Position numbers and translations under genes: made by a program | In this document: positions 1 through 31,400 of the stretch, piece after piece | Layout: every line of letters starts with the position of its first letter | How positions within the stretch are numbered: position 1 is the stretch's first letter | Assembly (NCBI GenBank): GCA_019916065.1 | Contig: CM034241.1 | Coordinates: 16,173,228 to 16,237,227, forward strand | Length of the DNA stretch: 64,000 nt | Source: Vitellaria paradoxa | Lineage: Eukaryota > Streptophyta > Magnoliopsida > Ericales > Sapotaceae | Direction: 5' to 3' | Notes under the pieces: model-generated | What the model saw: the letters and a program-made list of their open reading frames with translations, nothing else | The model's database searches: none | What the model was told of the DNA's origin: nothing

Positions 1-600
1 AGTTGGCAATATCGCCAACATCAAGAAATCGACCACCACTCTCAGAATCCAAATGCACAAAAGGATCCATATGACTATTGGCAAGATGAGATCCCAAAAG
101 TCCAATATCAGAAAATAAATCTAATATATATTTCCTTTGAGAAACATAGATACCCTAAGAAGAATGGGCTATCTCAATCTCTTAGAAATATCGCAATACT
201 CCAAGATCCTTTGTATGGAATTGCTTCTCCAAATAACTCTTCAGTACAAAACTACCCTTAGTGTTATCCCCCGAAATAATGATATCGTCAATATAGACAA
301 CCAAAACAATAATGCCAAAAGATGTCCAATGCACAACTATACTAAGTGACTAGAAGTGGACCGTTGAATACCATAGTCCAGAAGAGCAGAACTCAACTGA
401 TCAAATCATGCCCGTGGATACTGTTTAAGTCCATACAAAACTTTGTGCAAGCGACAAATCAAATGTTCACTAACTTTAGTAACATATCCATGGGACTGAT
501 TCATATATGCCTCCTCTTAGAGTTCACCTTGCAAGAAGATATTTTTGACATCCAACTTAAATAAAGGCAATAATTTACTCACTGTAACAATCAGTAGATA
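1..600 (-). pseudogene. copia reverse transcriptase fragment with YIDD box
   Basis: The minus strand at about 272-312 reads IVLVVYIDDIII, the palm-domain catalytic box of copia RT (usually YVDD). Flanking sequence keeps fragments of the RT order but with stops and frame changes. The C-terminal RNase H and the 3' LTR would lie left of base 1. Confidence 0.85.
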
Positions 601-3236
601 CAAACTGAGTTAAGCCAAACCATTGGTAAAAAAGTCTCTAGATAATCAATACCATAGGTCTGAGTGTAGCCCTTAATGACCAAGTTTCAACAGATCCATC
701 TAGCAGATATGTCACTATGTCTACCCACCAACACCTTATTGTCTTCTTCCCAAGTGAGAGAGGAGTGAGTTTCTATGTAAAATTTTGATGTAGTGCCTGC
801 ATCTCTTCATCCATTGCCTTCCTTCCAACCAGGAGATAATAATGCTTACTTATAAGAGGTAGGAGTAGAAATAGAAGACATAACATAAACGAAGGATTGG
901 AGATGATGTGATGCACGATGGTAAGAAACAAACTTAACTATGGGGATGAGTGGAAGTACGTTTACTTTTACTTTGAGCAATGAGAAGATCATCAATATCA
1001 TGGCGCTCAAGCTCAATAGAACTAGAGGTAGGACCATCTGGAGTCTCAGAGGTAGCTGTAGCAAGTGTCGCTCAGGATCCACAAGTACAAAGTCGATCAG
1101 AACAAGACGAGTATGACACTGATATATTTAGGGTGGCACATTAGGAGCAAGCAAACTAGGAATAAGGAGAACAAGGTCAACAAAGAGTAACTGGGTGGTG
1201 TGAGATGACTCCTCTTCTCAAGAAGACACCTCCCTTGGTGGTATTAAATAGGAGGTAGACTCGAATAAGGTAATATTAACACTCATAAAATATCTACGAA
1301 AAGGTGAATGATGACAACGATATCCTTTCTAAGTGCAAGAGTAACAAAGGAAGACACAACGACAAGCATAGGATGAAAGTTTGTCCAACCCTAGATCTAA
1401 ACTATGAACAAATACAACACATCCAAAGGTATAAGGAGTAAGAATAAAGGAAGTGGCAAAAGGATACAAGATGAAAAGGACTTACTGCTAAGGAGAACAG
1501 AAGGAACACGGTTAATAAGATAACATGCAATCAAGATAGCATCCCCTTGGAATTGTTTCAAAACATGCATATTGAATTGTCAAGCACAAGCAACATCTAG
1601 TAAATGGTGGTGTCTGCGCTCAACAACAATATTTTGTTGAGAAGTACGAATATGTAGAGTTTGATGTATAATGTCCCGCTCAACACAAAATTGGGTCATG
1701 ACAAATTTGGTGCATTCTAAAGCATTGTCAGAGCGTAATATTTTTATTTTTTACCAAATTGAGTTAGAATCTCATTATAAAAGCACAAGAAATTGCAGCT
1801 AATTCTGAATAATGTTTGTCATATCATCCACACAAAAATGATAAAATACCAAAATCCAGTAATAGAAGAAACTCTTAAAGGATCCCAAATGCCTGTATGA
1901 ACTACAAAAAAAGGTTGAGACTGACGACTACCATGATGACTAAAAAAAAACTATGTTGATGTTTGCCAAGTTAACAGGCCTTACATTTAAGACTCAATAT
2001 AGACTCTAGACTATGAATTGCAAGCTTGAGATGAGCTAAAAACAAATGACCCAAATGGCAATGCCACTACAAAGGAAAAACGGATTCACTGAAGGCTAAA
2101 GGAGAAGTAAAACTAGTAAAATCAAGGTAATAAAGACTAGCCCGTTCATATCAAGAACCAATCATCCTCTACATACTGAGATCTTGAAAAACAAGAGACA
2201 AAGCTATGGTTAATCAACTTACAAATAATAAATTAAAAAGAAACTTAGGTACAAATAGAATCGAAGACATAAGAAAGAAGAAGGCTGAAGATGTCGTTTT
2301 CCAGCCACAAGCCAAGAGGACCCATCAGCCAAGGGGACCCATCAGCCAAGGTATTATTGTGATTTGTGGTGGCTAAGTCAGAAAATAAAGAAGGATTACC
2401 CAAGACTAGAGGCAATGACCCATTCAGGGATTGATTGGAAAAGTAAAGTAAGCAATACTACTTAAATGGGCTACAATGGTAGTGGAACTGAAAGAGTAAG
2501 AGATGCGAAAAGCCTGTATAATAGTGTCTATCTCAGCAAGGGTGAAAGGGCATGGAGAAGCTGTACTAAACGTAGCAAGATCACTCAAACCAGAAGTACT
2601 CACTGCAAAAGAAGAATCAGCACTGGTGGTCTCGACAGTGATATGATGAGCTTAATTAGAACGACCATAACAATACAGCTCAACATCGTTAGTGCCCCCA
2701 CAATTATCACATTTATTATTGACGCGTCGAAAGCCACAGATCCCACCAAAAAAGATACCATGAGGAGCACGCCAACCACTACAAGACCCACCTCGAGAAA
2801 CACTATGAGAACCAGAACCTCCAGAATCACTAACTAGAGCAGCCGCATTAGAACCACTTTGGTAAAGGAACCACTTAAGAGTGATGGCTTAAATAGGAAT
2901 GCTGAAGACAAGATTAAGTATTGGCCATGGTAGATATAATCTCACCAGTTAGAAGTTGATCTCTATAACCATGAAGATCATCACTAGGGCCAGAATGGAG
3001 TAGAACTATCATAAGCTCATTCCATTATTGTACATAAGCGCATTCCACTATTGTACCATCTCAACCTTAGTATCTGGAAAAGGATGAAACTATAGAAGAC
3101 AATCACCAAAGGCTTTGAGAGTACTATAATACTCAAACAATAACCAACCACCTTATTAAAAGGAGAAAAACTGCTCATAAAACTAGAAAATTTCTGAAAT
3201 ATTACTCTTCTAACAGAAGAAGTCTACAAATGAATT

Positions 3237-3545
3237 CTAGATTACTTTAGAAGAACCACACAAAGCAATAGTACGAAAAACTGAGACCTCCAAGTTATGA
3301 CAAATCCAACTTATAACAATAGCATTCAAAGCGCCCCATTGTGAATAGATAGGAGATTGGGAATCTGGTGAAGGGTCCATAATATATTTTTCTAACTGAC
3401 AACCAACCAAGAAGCCTCGAACAACATGAGACCAAGTCGGGTAGTTAGTGCCATTCAACTTCTCACAATAAATTGATCTAGGAAGGCTATGGACAAGAGA
3501 AACCGGTGTAGTCAAAATATCAAAACTCTTAGCACCATCAACCAT
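3237..3545 (-). pseudogene. copia gag N-terminal fragment
   Basis: The frame from the ATG at 3545 gives MVDGAKSFDI, then CEKLNGTNYPTWSHVVRGFL, the typical start of plant copia Gag (the LNGxNYxxWS motif), and later QWGALNAIVISWI. It opens about 665 bp inside the LTR. It runs without a stop for about 100 residues and then decays; the following gag region (2480-3236) is frameshifted. The protein would form the capsid of virus-like particles. Confidence 0.85.
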
Positions 3546-4210
3546 TGAAGAATAGCAAACAAGGAATAAGCAACAAACCAAGCAATGAAAGCCAACTAAA
3601 TAGATACCAAGCAATTGGTACAACCATGTTAAAAACTAAGCGAATAATAAACCACGAGCTAGAATCAAGCAAAGAAGGAACAATGAACAATCAGCACAGG
3701 AAAAGAATCTTTGTCGAGAACCGAGATCAAGACCGAGCATCGTTCGAATGGAAATCGAACAAGCAACGAGCAACGAGCATTGAAAACATCAAATTGACAT
3801 TCACTGGAGATCAAGTTACGTCAGGCGAAGATTCCAAGAGTCTTCGTACATTAGCAAGTTGATGGGCGACGGGTGTCAGTCGACAAGAAGCACTAGAAAG
3901 ACACTAACAGTGACAAATAGGAGGAAACAATGAGGAAAGTCAATGACCTCACCTTGATCGATTAGTACATGCCGAAGAGGATCAATAGTCAACGAAGTGA
4001 TGGAGGAGGTCGCTGATTGACAACGATTGCTGGAGAGGCACCGACGATCAACAACTAGGTCGAGAAGGTCAATGACCGACAACGACTACTTGAGAAGGTC
4101 GCTGGTCGTCAATGACTCGTCAACGACCAACAAGAACCTGGGATTTTTTTTACTCATTCTTCACGCTTTTTTTTTTTAAGATCCCGCTTATACCCCCGCT
4201 GATACCAAGT

Positions 4211-4352
4211 TAAAAGAAAAGCGTAGGTTTTGGAAGAGAGAAAAAAACTCCTCTCCCTCACATTGTATTTATATTGATGCCTCACACTAAATCAGGAAAT
4301 ACGACAAATCAAATCTCTTAGAACACTCACAAATCACTCAACCACAATAAAT

Positions 4353-4368
<16 letters not shown>
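4211..4368 (-). repeat. 5' LTR of the first copia element
   Basis: On the minus strand it begins TGTTAGAATATT and ends directly before ACTTGGTATCAGC. The terminal CA is mutated to TA. The length is 158 bp. Its first bases add codons VRIF and then a stop to the ADIP-like frame. Confidence 0.75.
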
Positions 4369-22263
<17,895 letters not shown>

Positions 22264-22320
22264 GGTTAAGAACTTTCAGTTTATATCTGCAAAAAGGTGG
22301 AGTTGCGGAGAAAGGAGATG

Positions 22321-22328
22321 TAGGGTTT
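22321..22328 (-). promoter_or_regulatory. Telo-box (AAACCCTA) in the 5' leader or proximal promoter of the ADIP-like gene
   Basis: On the minus strand AAACCCTA lies about 58 bp upstream of the ATG at 22263, in a C/T-rich leader. This telo-box motif is common near the start of plant genes active in dividing cells. The motif is visible, but its use here is inference. No clear TATA box was found in the next 150 bp. Confidence 0.45.
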
Positions 22329-22571
22329 AAGAGCAGAGCATTAGCTTGGGTGTGTGAAAAGATAGATCTACAAATGGTGGGGAAATTTTCAAATTGAAAT
22401 TTTACGAAAATTGGAACGGTCCAGTGGTAAATTCAGGAGTCTAGAACAATTAGATACTCCACTTTTTTTTTTTTTTTAAAGGGCAGGACAAGATAAAATT
22501 GGAGCAATTATACGGCGATCTTCGAAATTTCAAGAATGCCTGTGTGTCACGATCCAATGAACTTGGAATTA

Positions 22572-22899
22572 GAGTGCATCTGAAATCGAAATTTTTAAAA
22601 AATTTTACTTTTTTGAGTAAAAAGTTGCAATGTACCCTTTTTTTATGTATTTGATAAAATAAATAAAAATTTTTAATAATTTTTTCGTGTTTAGTAAAAA
22701 AATTTAATAATTTTTTATAATTTTTAGTTGGTTGTTAAAATATTGAAAAATTTTTAAAGAATTTTTAAAAATTGTAGTTGTTTAATAAAAAAAAATTAGA
22801 GAAATTTTTAAAATTTGTTAGCAATTCTTAAAGTGTTATCAAACGCCGAAAAAAGTAAAAATTACTATAAGTTTTCATTTTTCGTTTCCAAATGCACCC
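22572..22899. mobile_element. Tourist-like MITE upstream of the ADIP-like gene
   Basis: The ends GAGTGCATCTGAAA and, reversed, GGGTGCATTTGGAAACG form imperfect inverted repeats. The flanks are TTA on the left and TCA on the right, a decayed 3-bp PIF/Harbinger duplication. The interior is A/T-rich. It lies about 300 bp upstream of the start codon. Confidence 0.65.
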
Positions 22900-23489
22900 T
22901 CAATAAAAAGATATAATTTTGTTTGAAATTGACAAGTTGAACCAAATTCCCTTAAATGTTGAATTTAGTTTAATTTTTTAAATCGTTGGTTTAATTATTA
23001 TTTATAAAATTAAATTATTGAATTTAACTTATAATTTAAGATATTGAGTCGATACTATTGATATTAAAAATGGACACACATTAAGTGTGTATTTTTTAAT
23101 TAATTTATATATTATTTGAAATAATTTGAAATATTAAAAATAATAAATAATAAGCAATTATTAGTTAAAAGTATTTAAGCAGATAGTAAATAATTAAATT
23201 TCATTTAAATAAAATAAATAAAAATTATAAAAATAGTTGGTAATTAAAGAATATTTTAAGAAAACAAAAAATAATGGGTAATCACCTTAACACCCTTCTC
23301 CTTTAACTCAATCACTTACACTAGCAGTATATCATAATTCTATACTAATAACCCTTGTACTAATGATTAAAGTGAAAAGTTGGACGACGCCACATTAATT
23401 GAGAATAAAATAAAATTACACCATAACTCAACTCAAACAAGATTTGAAGACAAAAATCTAGGACTTCTTCGATGTCAACAGGCGACTAA
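22900..23489. other. AT-rich intergenic stretch
   Basis: No gene, RNA or recognisable element is seen. The sequence is mostly A/T-rich with short repeats such as AATAATAAATAATAAG. Confidence 0.6.
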
Positions 23490-24016
23490 GAGTGCATTTG
23501 GCACACCAAAAAGTAAGAAAAAATGGGATAAAATGCGGTTTGGGGAAACTTTTTCTGTTTGGCGCACACCGCTCAAACCGCATTTTTTGGAGATGAATAG
23601 TAAAATTTCGTTCTAACGGATTGAATTTTCGTTTGGACGAATTCAAAATTTTAGGTAATCATGACTTTTTTTACACTACAATCCGTCCAAACGGATTGTA
23701 GAAACCGTTTTGACGAAAGTTGGCCGCTTGATTCCGTCGGAACGGTTTCTACAATCCATTGGAACGGTTTTAAAAACACTACAAAAAATAGTCAAAGTAG
23801 GTGTCATTTGGTAGCTTGGAAGTCCATGGTGAAAATGACGAAAAAATTTTTGTTATTTGATTAATTGAATTCCAGTTATTGACTTTTTTTTGGAAAGATA
23901 TTGAACATTTTTTGAATTTTAAGAAGGCGGGAATGTGTAAAATTTTATAGAAATTTTCAGAGGTTTTCAGAGATTTTCAACGATTTTCATCAAACTTTAG
24001 TTTACCAAACGCACCC
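23490..24016. mobile_element. Tourist-like MITE with internal inverted repeats
   Basis: The element is 527 bp. The ends are GAGTGCATTTGG and CCAAACGCACCC, with TAA target duplications at 23487-23489 and 24017-24019, the PIF/Harbinger pattern. Inside, CTACAATCCGTCCAAACGG is followed about 70 bp later by the inverted GGAACGGTTTCTACAATCC, so part can fold on itself. No transposase frame is present. Confidence 0.8.
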
Positions 24017-24072
24017 TAAGATTTGAATCCAGAGAGGGATGACTTCATTTAATTCTTAAAGCTGGAGCTGAA

Positions 24073-24187
24073 GAGGAAAGTTATAGGGTAAGGTTTCTTG
24101 GTGTCTAGTGTAAACCCCTTATCTTTTGGAGGAAAGTTCTAGGGTAGGGTTTCTTGGTGTCTGAGTGTAAACCCCGTATCTTTTGGT
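24073..24187. repeat. Tandem duplication, 2 x about 57 bp
   Basis: GAGGAAAGTTATAGGGTAAG and GAGGAAAGTTCTAGGGTAGG start two consecutive copies, each ending in CCCC-TATCTTTTG. Confidence 0.75.
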
Positions 24188-24439
24188 TAAGAAGAAAGAG
24201 TAAAGGTATGTATATATGTTTGGGTGTATATCTATTCACCTATTTACCAAAAGAATAATATTCATATAGTAAGTGTAAGTGTGTGTGTGTGTTGTAAGAG
24301 GTTATTAGCTTACAATATTTATAATTCTACATCCTTTAAGCAATGCTAATTAAGCATTTGCATGTTAATGGCTAAATATTAGCTTAATTATCTTATTTCC
24401 ATTCATTCTTGATGTTTGTGTGTTTCCAGGTGACATACT

Positions 24440-27400
24440 CAGCACTGTAGGCCTAAATGATACCAATGGTGCATTTAAGGAGAAGTTAAGGCAAGACAGA
24501 GTAAAGAAAGTGCAAGAAAGATCCTAAAGGTCATTTGAGCATTTCGTCGAACACTTTCCATACATTGCTAAATTCAACAATCCAAAGCCAAGGCCATGGT
24601 GCCGACACTTCAAGGGCAAATCAATGGAAAATTGCATCAATTGGGTGTCAAAAATGCAAAGTTGCACAATTTAGAAATTCTTCAGAAGGTTCACTTCAAC
24701 ACCTTATTAATGTTTTAGCCATACCTTTTTCTCAAATTTTTGATTGATGTAATTCATTTTGGGTTGGAAAGAAGATTCGAAGGGCTAAAATTTTTGTTCT
24801 TTAGGTAAAGCTTGAATTCATCATATTGAGGGATAAAATCACGTCAGAAGTCAGGGATAAAAATTTGCTCGAACAGTGACTAACCATAAGCCCTCTCTGC
24901 ATATGCCCGGACACTTTTCAGAGAGGCGTAAGACCCACTTTCTGGAGCAATTTTTGCTACATTTTTGAAGGGTCTTTTTGTCATTTTACATATTAAACTA
25001 TTTTACTATAAAAGAGGGACTTGGTAACGAATTATATCAGACTTTTTACATAAGAGGAGATCCTTTTAGGGTTCTTCTTCCCCTTTCTTCTTCTCTTTGT
25101 ATGTTCTTCATTTTCTATCATAGATTCAATTCCATTTAAGTTTTTCTTTACTTTTGTTAATTTAAGGTTGTTTTACTTTATTTCAATGTTATTGGCTTAG
25201 TCTTTTGTTGGTTCCAAATGGATGAAATGGCGAATGAGATGGGTTTTCTTGGTTTTGTTGTTCTTTAGTGTTAAATATTTAGTTTTAAGATTGGGTTATT
25301 AAATTGTCCGTAAGTTTTTCATTAGAACTTACTTAGGTCATGTTATAATCATAACTTAGTTACGAGTTTTTACTCATGCATATCAAGTATTTAATTCAAT
25401 GTCTCACCCAAGTTGAAATGAATTTCTCACAATTCTTTAGGTTAATTTAACTTCCCTTGTAATTCAAACACAAGGGATTTTCAACTCGTTATCTTGTTTA
25501 TTTTCTTATATGGGATATTTTTGTAACTAAGATTTCTTATGAAATCAACCACTGGTGTTATAATCAAAGGTTGGTTATGAGTTTCTACTCATTCATACTA
25601 AATGTTTGATTCAATGTCTAACGAGTTAGAAACTATTTTCAAAACCCCCTTAACTACTTCGAGTCTTCTATAATTCATTTTTTAAAGTATATCTTTTGAC
25701 CTAACAATGTATGTGCTTTTGTTAGGTTGACTTATATGCATGTTTAAGTTATAGTGAAATGCCTTGAGAATTCCATCAATATGCCACTGTGGAAATTCAT
25801 TTAGGAATAACCTTTTCTTATATTGTCTGTTAGTTTTAATTTAATGCTTTAATTCTTTTACTCCACCATTTTCAACCAAAACCATATCCAAGCATTTGCT
25901 CAATCCAAATATAGTTTAGGTTAGTTTAGGATCACCTGCTAGTTTAAAGAGCAAGTCTAGTGCTGTAAACCATCCCTCCATGTGGAAAGAATGACCGATA
26001 CTCCACTGTCAATATAAATCTATATTGTTACCCGCACATGATTCGTGCACTTATGGACCAAAGTCAAATTTTGGCATTGTTGTCAGGGAGGGCAACTGAG
26101 CTCTAGACTTGAGAGTTACAAGGACTTAAAAATTTGGGTAATTTCTTCCATTCTCTATCTTTTTATTAGTAGTTTTATTTCTTTTTCATTGTAATATACT
26201 CATTTGCATATAATATAATTTAGTTGCATGTTAATTAATTTGGTTGCATCTTACCTTAGTTTTAATCTTTTCTTATTTTACTTAATTTTGTTTTATTTCA
26301 TTTTTATACTTTCATCATGGACATTGATATTGGTGATTTCACACATGGTCCTTTAGGGTCTATAGGTGACCTATTTGGACATGATTTTGCTTTAGAAACC
26401 TATCATAAGCTTCCCCATTTTAACAGGACGAGCGTGAAGGCCCACATCTTCACTTTGATAAATTTGAGAGGTGTGTGCTTTACACAGTAAACCTAGCATA
26501 AATAAGAGACTTAGGTTTATGTTATTTCCTTTATCATTACAAAATGTGGGCAAAGAATGGTGCTATGCTATTGGTGCATGGTTTTATACTTGAGAAGAAT
26601 TACATAAAGTTTTCACTAAAAATTTTCTCCCTATCCATTAAAACCTAATCAACAATTTTCAAATCAAATGTTTTTATTAAAAGAAGAGTGAAGTGTTTCA
26701 TAAATGTTGGGAGAGATTTAAATTTTTTTGGGAAACCTTACCAAGTCATGGACTAGAATTGTGGCACATAATAGACATATTCTATAATGTTTATCTCATG
26801 ATTTGCGCCATGCCATTAAGTATGTGTCCCATGAAGATTTTTTCTAGACCTCACCCCATGGCAGTAAGGTCTTTTCTCATAATATTCTATGAACACACAA
26901 GGCCACGGGAAAAACTAGAACCTAGACTCAAATCTTAGGTTTCCGAGAGCCACACCGACCTTTTTCTGCAAGACTCCCTTTCACTTGATCATCATTTTCA
27001 TCTATTAGGAGTCAAGTATGTATGGAGCCCGATTACACGAATATCGCATGACCTGACCCTGCTTTACTGACCATGGGCCAGTTTGAAGAGCCCTGGGCAT
27101 GTTCGCCTATTGAACCTACTTCTATACATTAGAGACCATTGGCATTGAGTGGGATCACTAACCCAACCAAGTTGGGGATGATGTTTAGGATGAGCTTATT
27201 ACTCGTTTTCATGTCAACTCTCCTATTCATGAAACTTCTGTACCATCTACTGAGAGTCCAAGAGACATACAGCTTTTTCCTACTATCGAGCTTAATGCTT
27301 AACCCACCCCAACCGCTCGGGCCCTATTGAGACTCTTTCGACTCCCTTTGAGCATTTTTATCTTACATTACCTGAATAGCACACTATTGAGTTGGTTAAC

Positions 27401-28400
27401 TCTAACTCATTCATTTATGCACCTGAGGTTAAGTGTAGTGCACACCTCTCACCTTTTAACTTAGCCTCACCTGAAATTCTTACTTCGAGGATATTGAGTG
27501 ACTATACCGAGACCGAACATTACTGAGATAAGGTAGTAGACACTAGGGAGCCTGCGTAGACTTATTGGGTGTTAAGAGATCATTAGAGCCCACCATGTTC
27601 ACACACGCGCTTACACTATGGCCATATCTAAGGTTTTATGAACCTCACACGACCTTTTTATTCCTCACATGTTTTACACCCAGGGAGCGTCCACCTTCGG
27701 TACTTCATGATCCCAAAGAGAACATATTATTCCTTAAACCATTTATGGACCGTGTGGGATAGAGAGGTTGTTGGATAATCCCTTTTCTTCATTTTCTTTG
27801 TACATAATAGATTAAAATTTTCTCTCTTATTTTCTTATTTCTTATTAATTAAAATTTTCTTTTATTTTATTTTTGTTTCCTCTTTGTATTAACCTTTTTT
27901 CTTGTTTTATTTCTCTTTTATTTCTATTTTCTTTTAATTCCAATATTTTTCTTGTATAATTTCTTTTATTTTCTTCAAATAAAGAAGCGTTTGAGGTAAT
28001 ATCATTCATCTCCCTTTTACATAGTCTTGCACTTCCAATTTATGCTTCATATATATATATATATATATGCTTGTTGTTAGGAGTGTTGTAGAATCTAGGT
28101 TGTCAGGTGTTCTGAGTGATGCCTTAAGTGGTTTGAATAATGGGTACATGCTTGGTTGGGTTTATGCTTTGTTATGATTTGTATCTTAAGTGGCCATCTA
28201 TTTATACTCTACAACATACTCACTTACATACTTACCAAAAAAAAAAAAAAAAACATACTCACTTGCACACTACAAACCCACGTAGCTTTCATGTTTGTCA
28301 CATTGAGGACAATGTGTGATTAAGTTTTGGGGGGTAGAGTTCGCATGACTAATGTTATGTGCTTTTAATAAAAATCTTAAAAAATTTGAGCATATTTGAG
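24440..28400 (+). mobile_element. Decayed Athila-type Ty3/gypsy element
   Basis: A probable 5' LTR runs from about 24440 to 26065 (left border uncertain) and contains a TATAAAAGAGGGA promoter-like region at about 25008-25020. The PBS at 26072-26089 is TGGCATTGTTGTCAGGGA, which matches the Athila tRNA-Asp-type site TGGCGCCGTTGCCGGGGA except for C-to-T and G-to-A changes. A gag remnant follows at 26690-26860. The next kilobase (26860-27780) has only short frames that I cannot assign to pol. Near 28296-28335 lies ATTGAGGACAATGTGTGATT followed by a TTTTGGGGGG purine tract, typical of the Athila 3' untranslated region. The pol region is missing or unrecognisable. Confidence 0.75.
26690..26860 (+). 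pseudogene. Athila-type gag fragment
   Basis: The frame FHKCWERFKFFWETLPSHGL then IIDIFYNVY fits the plant Athila Gag motif FxxxWERFKxLLxxCPHHGxxxW...FYxG. Only about 50 residues survive. It lies 600 bp downstream of the PBS. Confidence 0.8.
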
Positions 28401-28411
28401 CCTAATTGCTA

Positions 28412-31400
28412 TGATCCAGAGTTATGGAAAAAAACCCAACTGTTTAGAGATGCTGAGCACTACTCGACTGTCTGGTGGTGGGAGTGACCTGACTGTCCAG
28501 AGATGTTGAGCAGAACCAGCCACTCAGAGATGGTTGGGAGTGTCACACCCTGGATCTCATGACCTCAGGGGTGAGTGATTAATCATACAAACCTTGTACT
28601 AATCAACAATATCCTAATTAGAGTACTATAACTACCCCAGAGCAATATACACCAATTACTAACAAATTAAAAATAAATTATGCCTCGACTCAAGCCGGGC
28701 TACCATGCTTTCAACATATCCCATAAAAATAAATAAACATGGGCCTTATAGCCTTTACAACCCAATTAAAAGAAATCTCCAAATTAAATAATATTGCAGT
28801 CTCGAATAGAAAATAATCTTAAGTAATTAAATGCAAATGTCTACAACAACTATACAACTTTTAGTCCAACCAAATGCCCACTTAAGTCATAGGATCAGTT
28901 CCTACAACAAAATCTGTACAAACGTAAGGACTAATCCACTTGTACCCATGAAACATAATAAAAGCATATATAACATGTAAAGTGATACCATAAATACAAT
29001 CAGTATATATAAATCAACATCTCCTTCCAATCATATTACATCATCATAAACAAGTATCAAGATCACCATATATGTGAATAATATGTCCCAACATCATCAT
29101 AATATATCGTTAAAATCAAATATTAGAATCATCATCATAATTCTCAACATTATATCGCATTATTATCTTTCTTAACATCATTATTATCAATTCACAATCA
29201 CATTCTCATTTACGTTTAAATCTATAGGGCGGGTATAACCAACGTCATATTTATAAGCCAACACCCAATAGAAATGATAAATTAAGATCTATTATCATTT
29301 AGGGCCACAATTAGCCGCGCTGTAGGCTATTAATCTACCAGCATGAATATCAATCTTTATGCAGATTTTGGATCTTTCAACCCTAGAGTAACCTCTATAC
29401 TCTTCTTATTTTCCAATATCCTCCATCCTCATCTCACAACATCAATCACACTTTTAGTTATCTCTTTTCATTCCCATGATCATGATTATATTCTTTTTAT
29501 CATCTCATTCAATTAATGAGTAAATTATATCATTATAACAACCAATTTAATAACCTCAACTCATTCTAATATCATGTTAACATATTCTTAATTCATTCTA
29601 ACATTTCATGATCCCAAAAACATAATCTCAATACATGAAAACATCACATATTTCTCATTAATAATGTTAGAATACCTTATATTGAGCATATATCAAATGT
29701 AAGTTATAAGCACTTAAAATTAAAAAGGGATGCAAAAAAATTGGACTCATTTTCTCCAAAAATCTCGACAAACTACCTCGCTAATGACCCACATTAATCA
29801 ATTTAACATAATATTACGTCCTAAACTTGTTAAATATCATCAAATTATATTAATACGGAATTCCGAGATATTATAGGGAGTGAAACATGACTGTTCAAAG
29901 ATGGAGGGCAGATCAACGAATCAGAAACATCAAGGAGGGGACAGAGCCAACAAGGTTGGGCGTTGCACTAAAAAAACTCGACCATCTGAAGATGATGGGC
30001 ACTACTTGATCGTCCAACAGTGGGAGTGACCCAACCATCTAGAGATGGTGAACAAAACCGGCCATCTAGAGATTAAGGTAGATTGACGAATCGCAAACAT
30101 CTGGTAAGGGGGATAAAGTGAACAAGATTGGGCATTACAATAATAAAACTTGACCATCTAGAGCTGTGGGAAAAATCTAACCATCTAGATTTGGTAGGTA
30201 CTACTCAATCGTGATGGAAGTGACCCAATTGACTAGAGATGGTCAGTAGCGGGATAGAGCAAATAAGGTTGGGCGTTATACTATGAAACTTGAACAACCA
30301 AAGTTATGGAAAAAAACCCAATCGTTTGGAGATGGTGGGCGCTTCTCGACTATTCAACAGTTGGAGTGACCCGACCTTCAAGAGATGGTGAGCAGAATTG
30401 GCCACCCAAAAATGGTTAGGAGTGAAATTCGACCATTAGGAGATGAAAGGCAAATCGATGAATCACAAACATCTAGTAGGTGGCTGGTTTGGGCCTTGCA
30501 CTAAAAAAATTCGACCATCCAAAATTATGGGAAAACTCAACTGTTCGAAGATGGTAGGCACTGCTTGATTGTCCGGCATTGGGAGTAACCAAATCATCTA
30601 GAGATGGTGAGTAAAACCGACCACCTAAAGATGGAGGGCTAATCGACGAATCGTAGACATTTGATAAAAGGATAGAGCGAACAAGTTTAGCATTACACTA
30701 AAAAAAAACTTAACCATCCGAAGTTATGGAAACAATCTAACTATTCGAAGATGGTGGCCACTGCTCAACCATCTAGCGGTGGGAGTGACTTGACCATCTA
30801 GAGATGGTGAGCAAAAAACAGACACCCAAAGATGGAGGGCAGATTAACGAATCATAAACATCTAATTGGGGACATTAAACAAGGTTAAATGTTGTACTAA
30901 GAAAACTTGATCATTCAAAATTATGGGAAAAAACTCGACTGTCCGAAAAATGGTATGTACAACTCGACTGTTTGGCAGTGGGAATGACCTAACTGTCTAA
31001 AGACTACGAGCAGAATTGGCCACCTAGAGATGGTTGGGAATGAAACTTGACCATCTAGAGTTGGAGGGAGATCAACGAATCGCAAACATCTAGCATAAGG
31101 ATAAAGCAAATAAGGTTAGGCATTGCACTAAAAAAACTCGACCATTTGGAGTTATGGGAAAAACCCGACCATTTGGAAATGGTGGGCCCTACTTGACCAT
31201 CCAGTGGTAGAAGTGACCCGATCATCTGGAGATAGTAAGCAGAACCGGCCACCCAAAGATAGTTGGGAGTGAAACCTAACCATTTAGAAATGGAAGGCAG
31301 ATCGACGAACCACAAACATCAAGTAGGGGGATAGAGCGAATAAGTTTCAGTGTTGCATAAAGAAAACTTGACCATCCAGAGTTGTGGGAAAAACCTTACC

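Noticed and set aside
2466..2837. 123-residue plus-strand frame rich in Thr and Arg
   Set aside because: It is antisense to the copia gag and zinc-knuckle region; no similarity is recognised.
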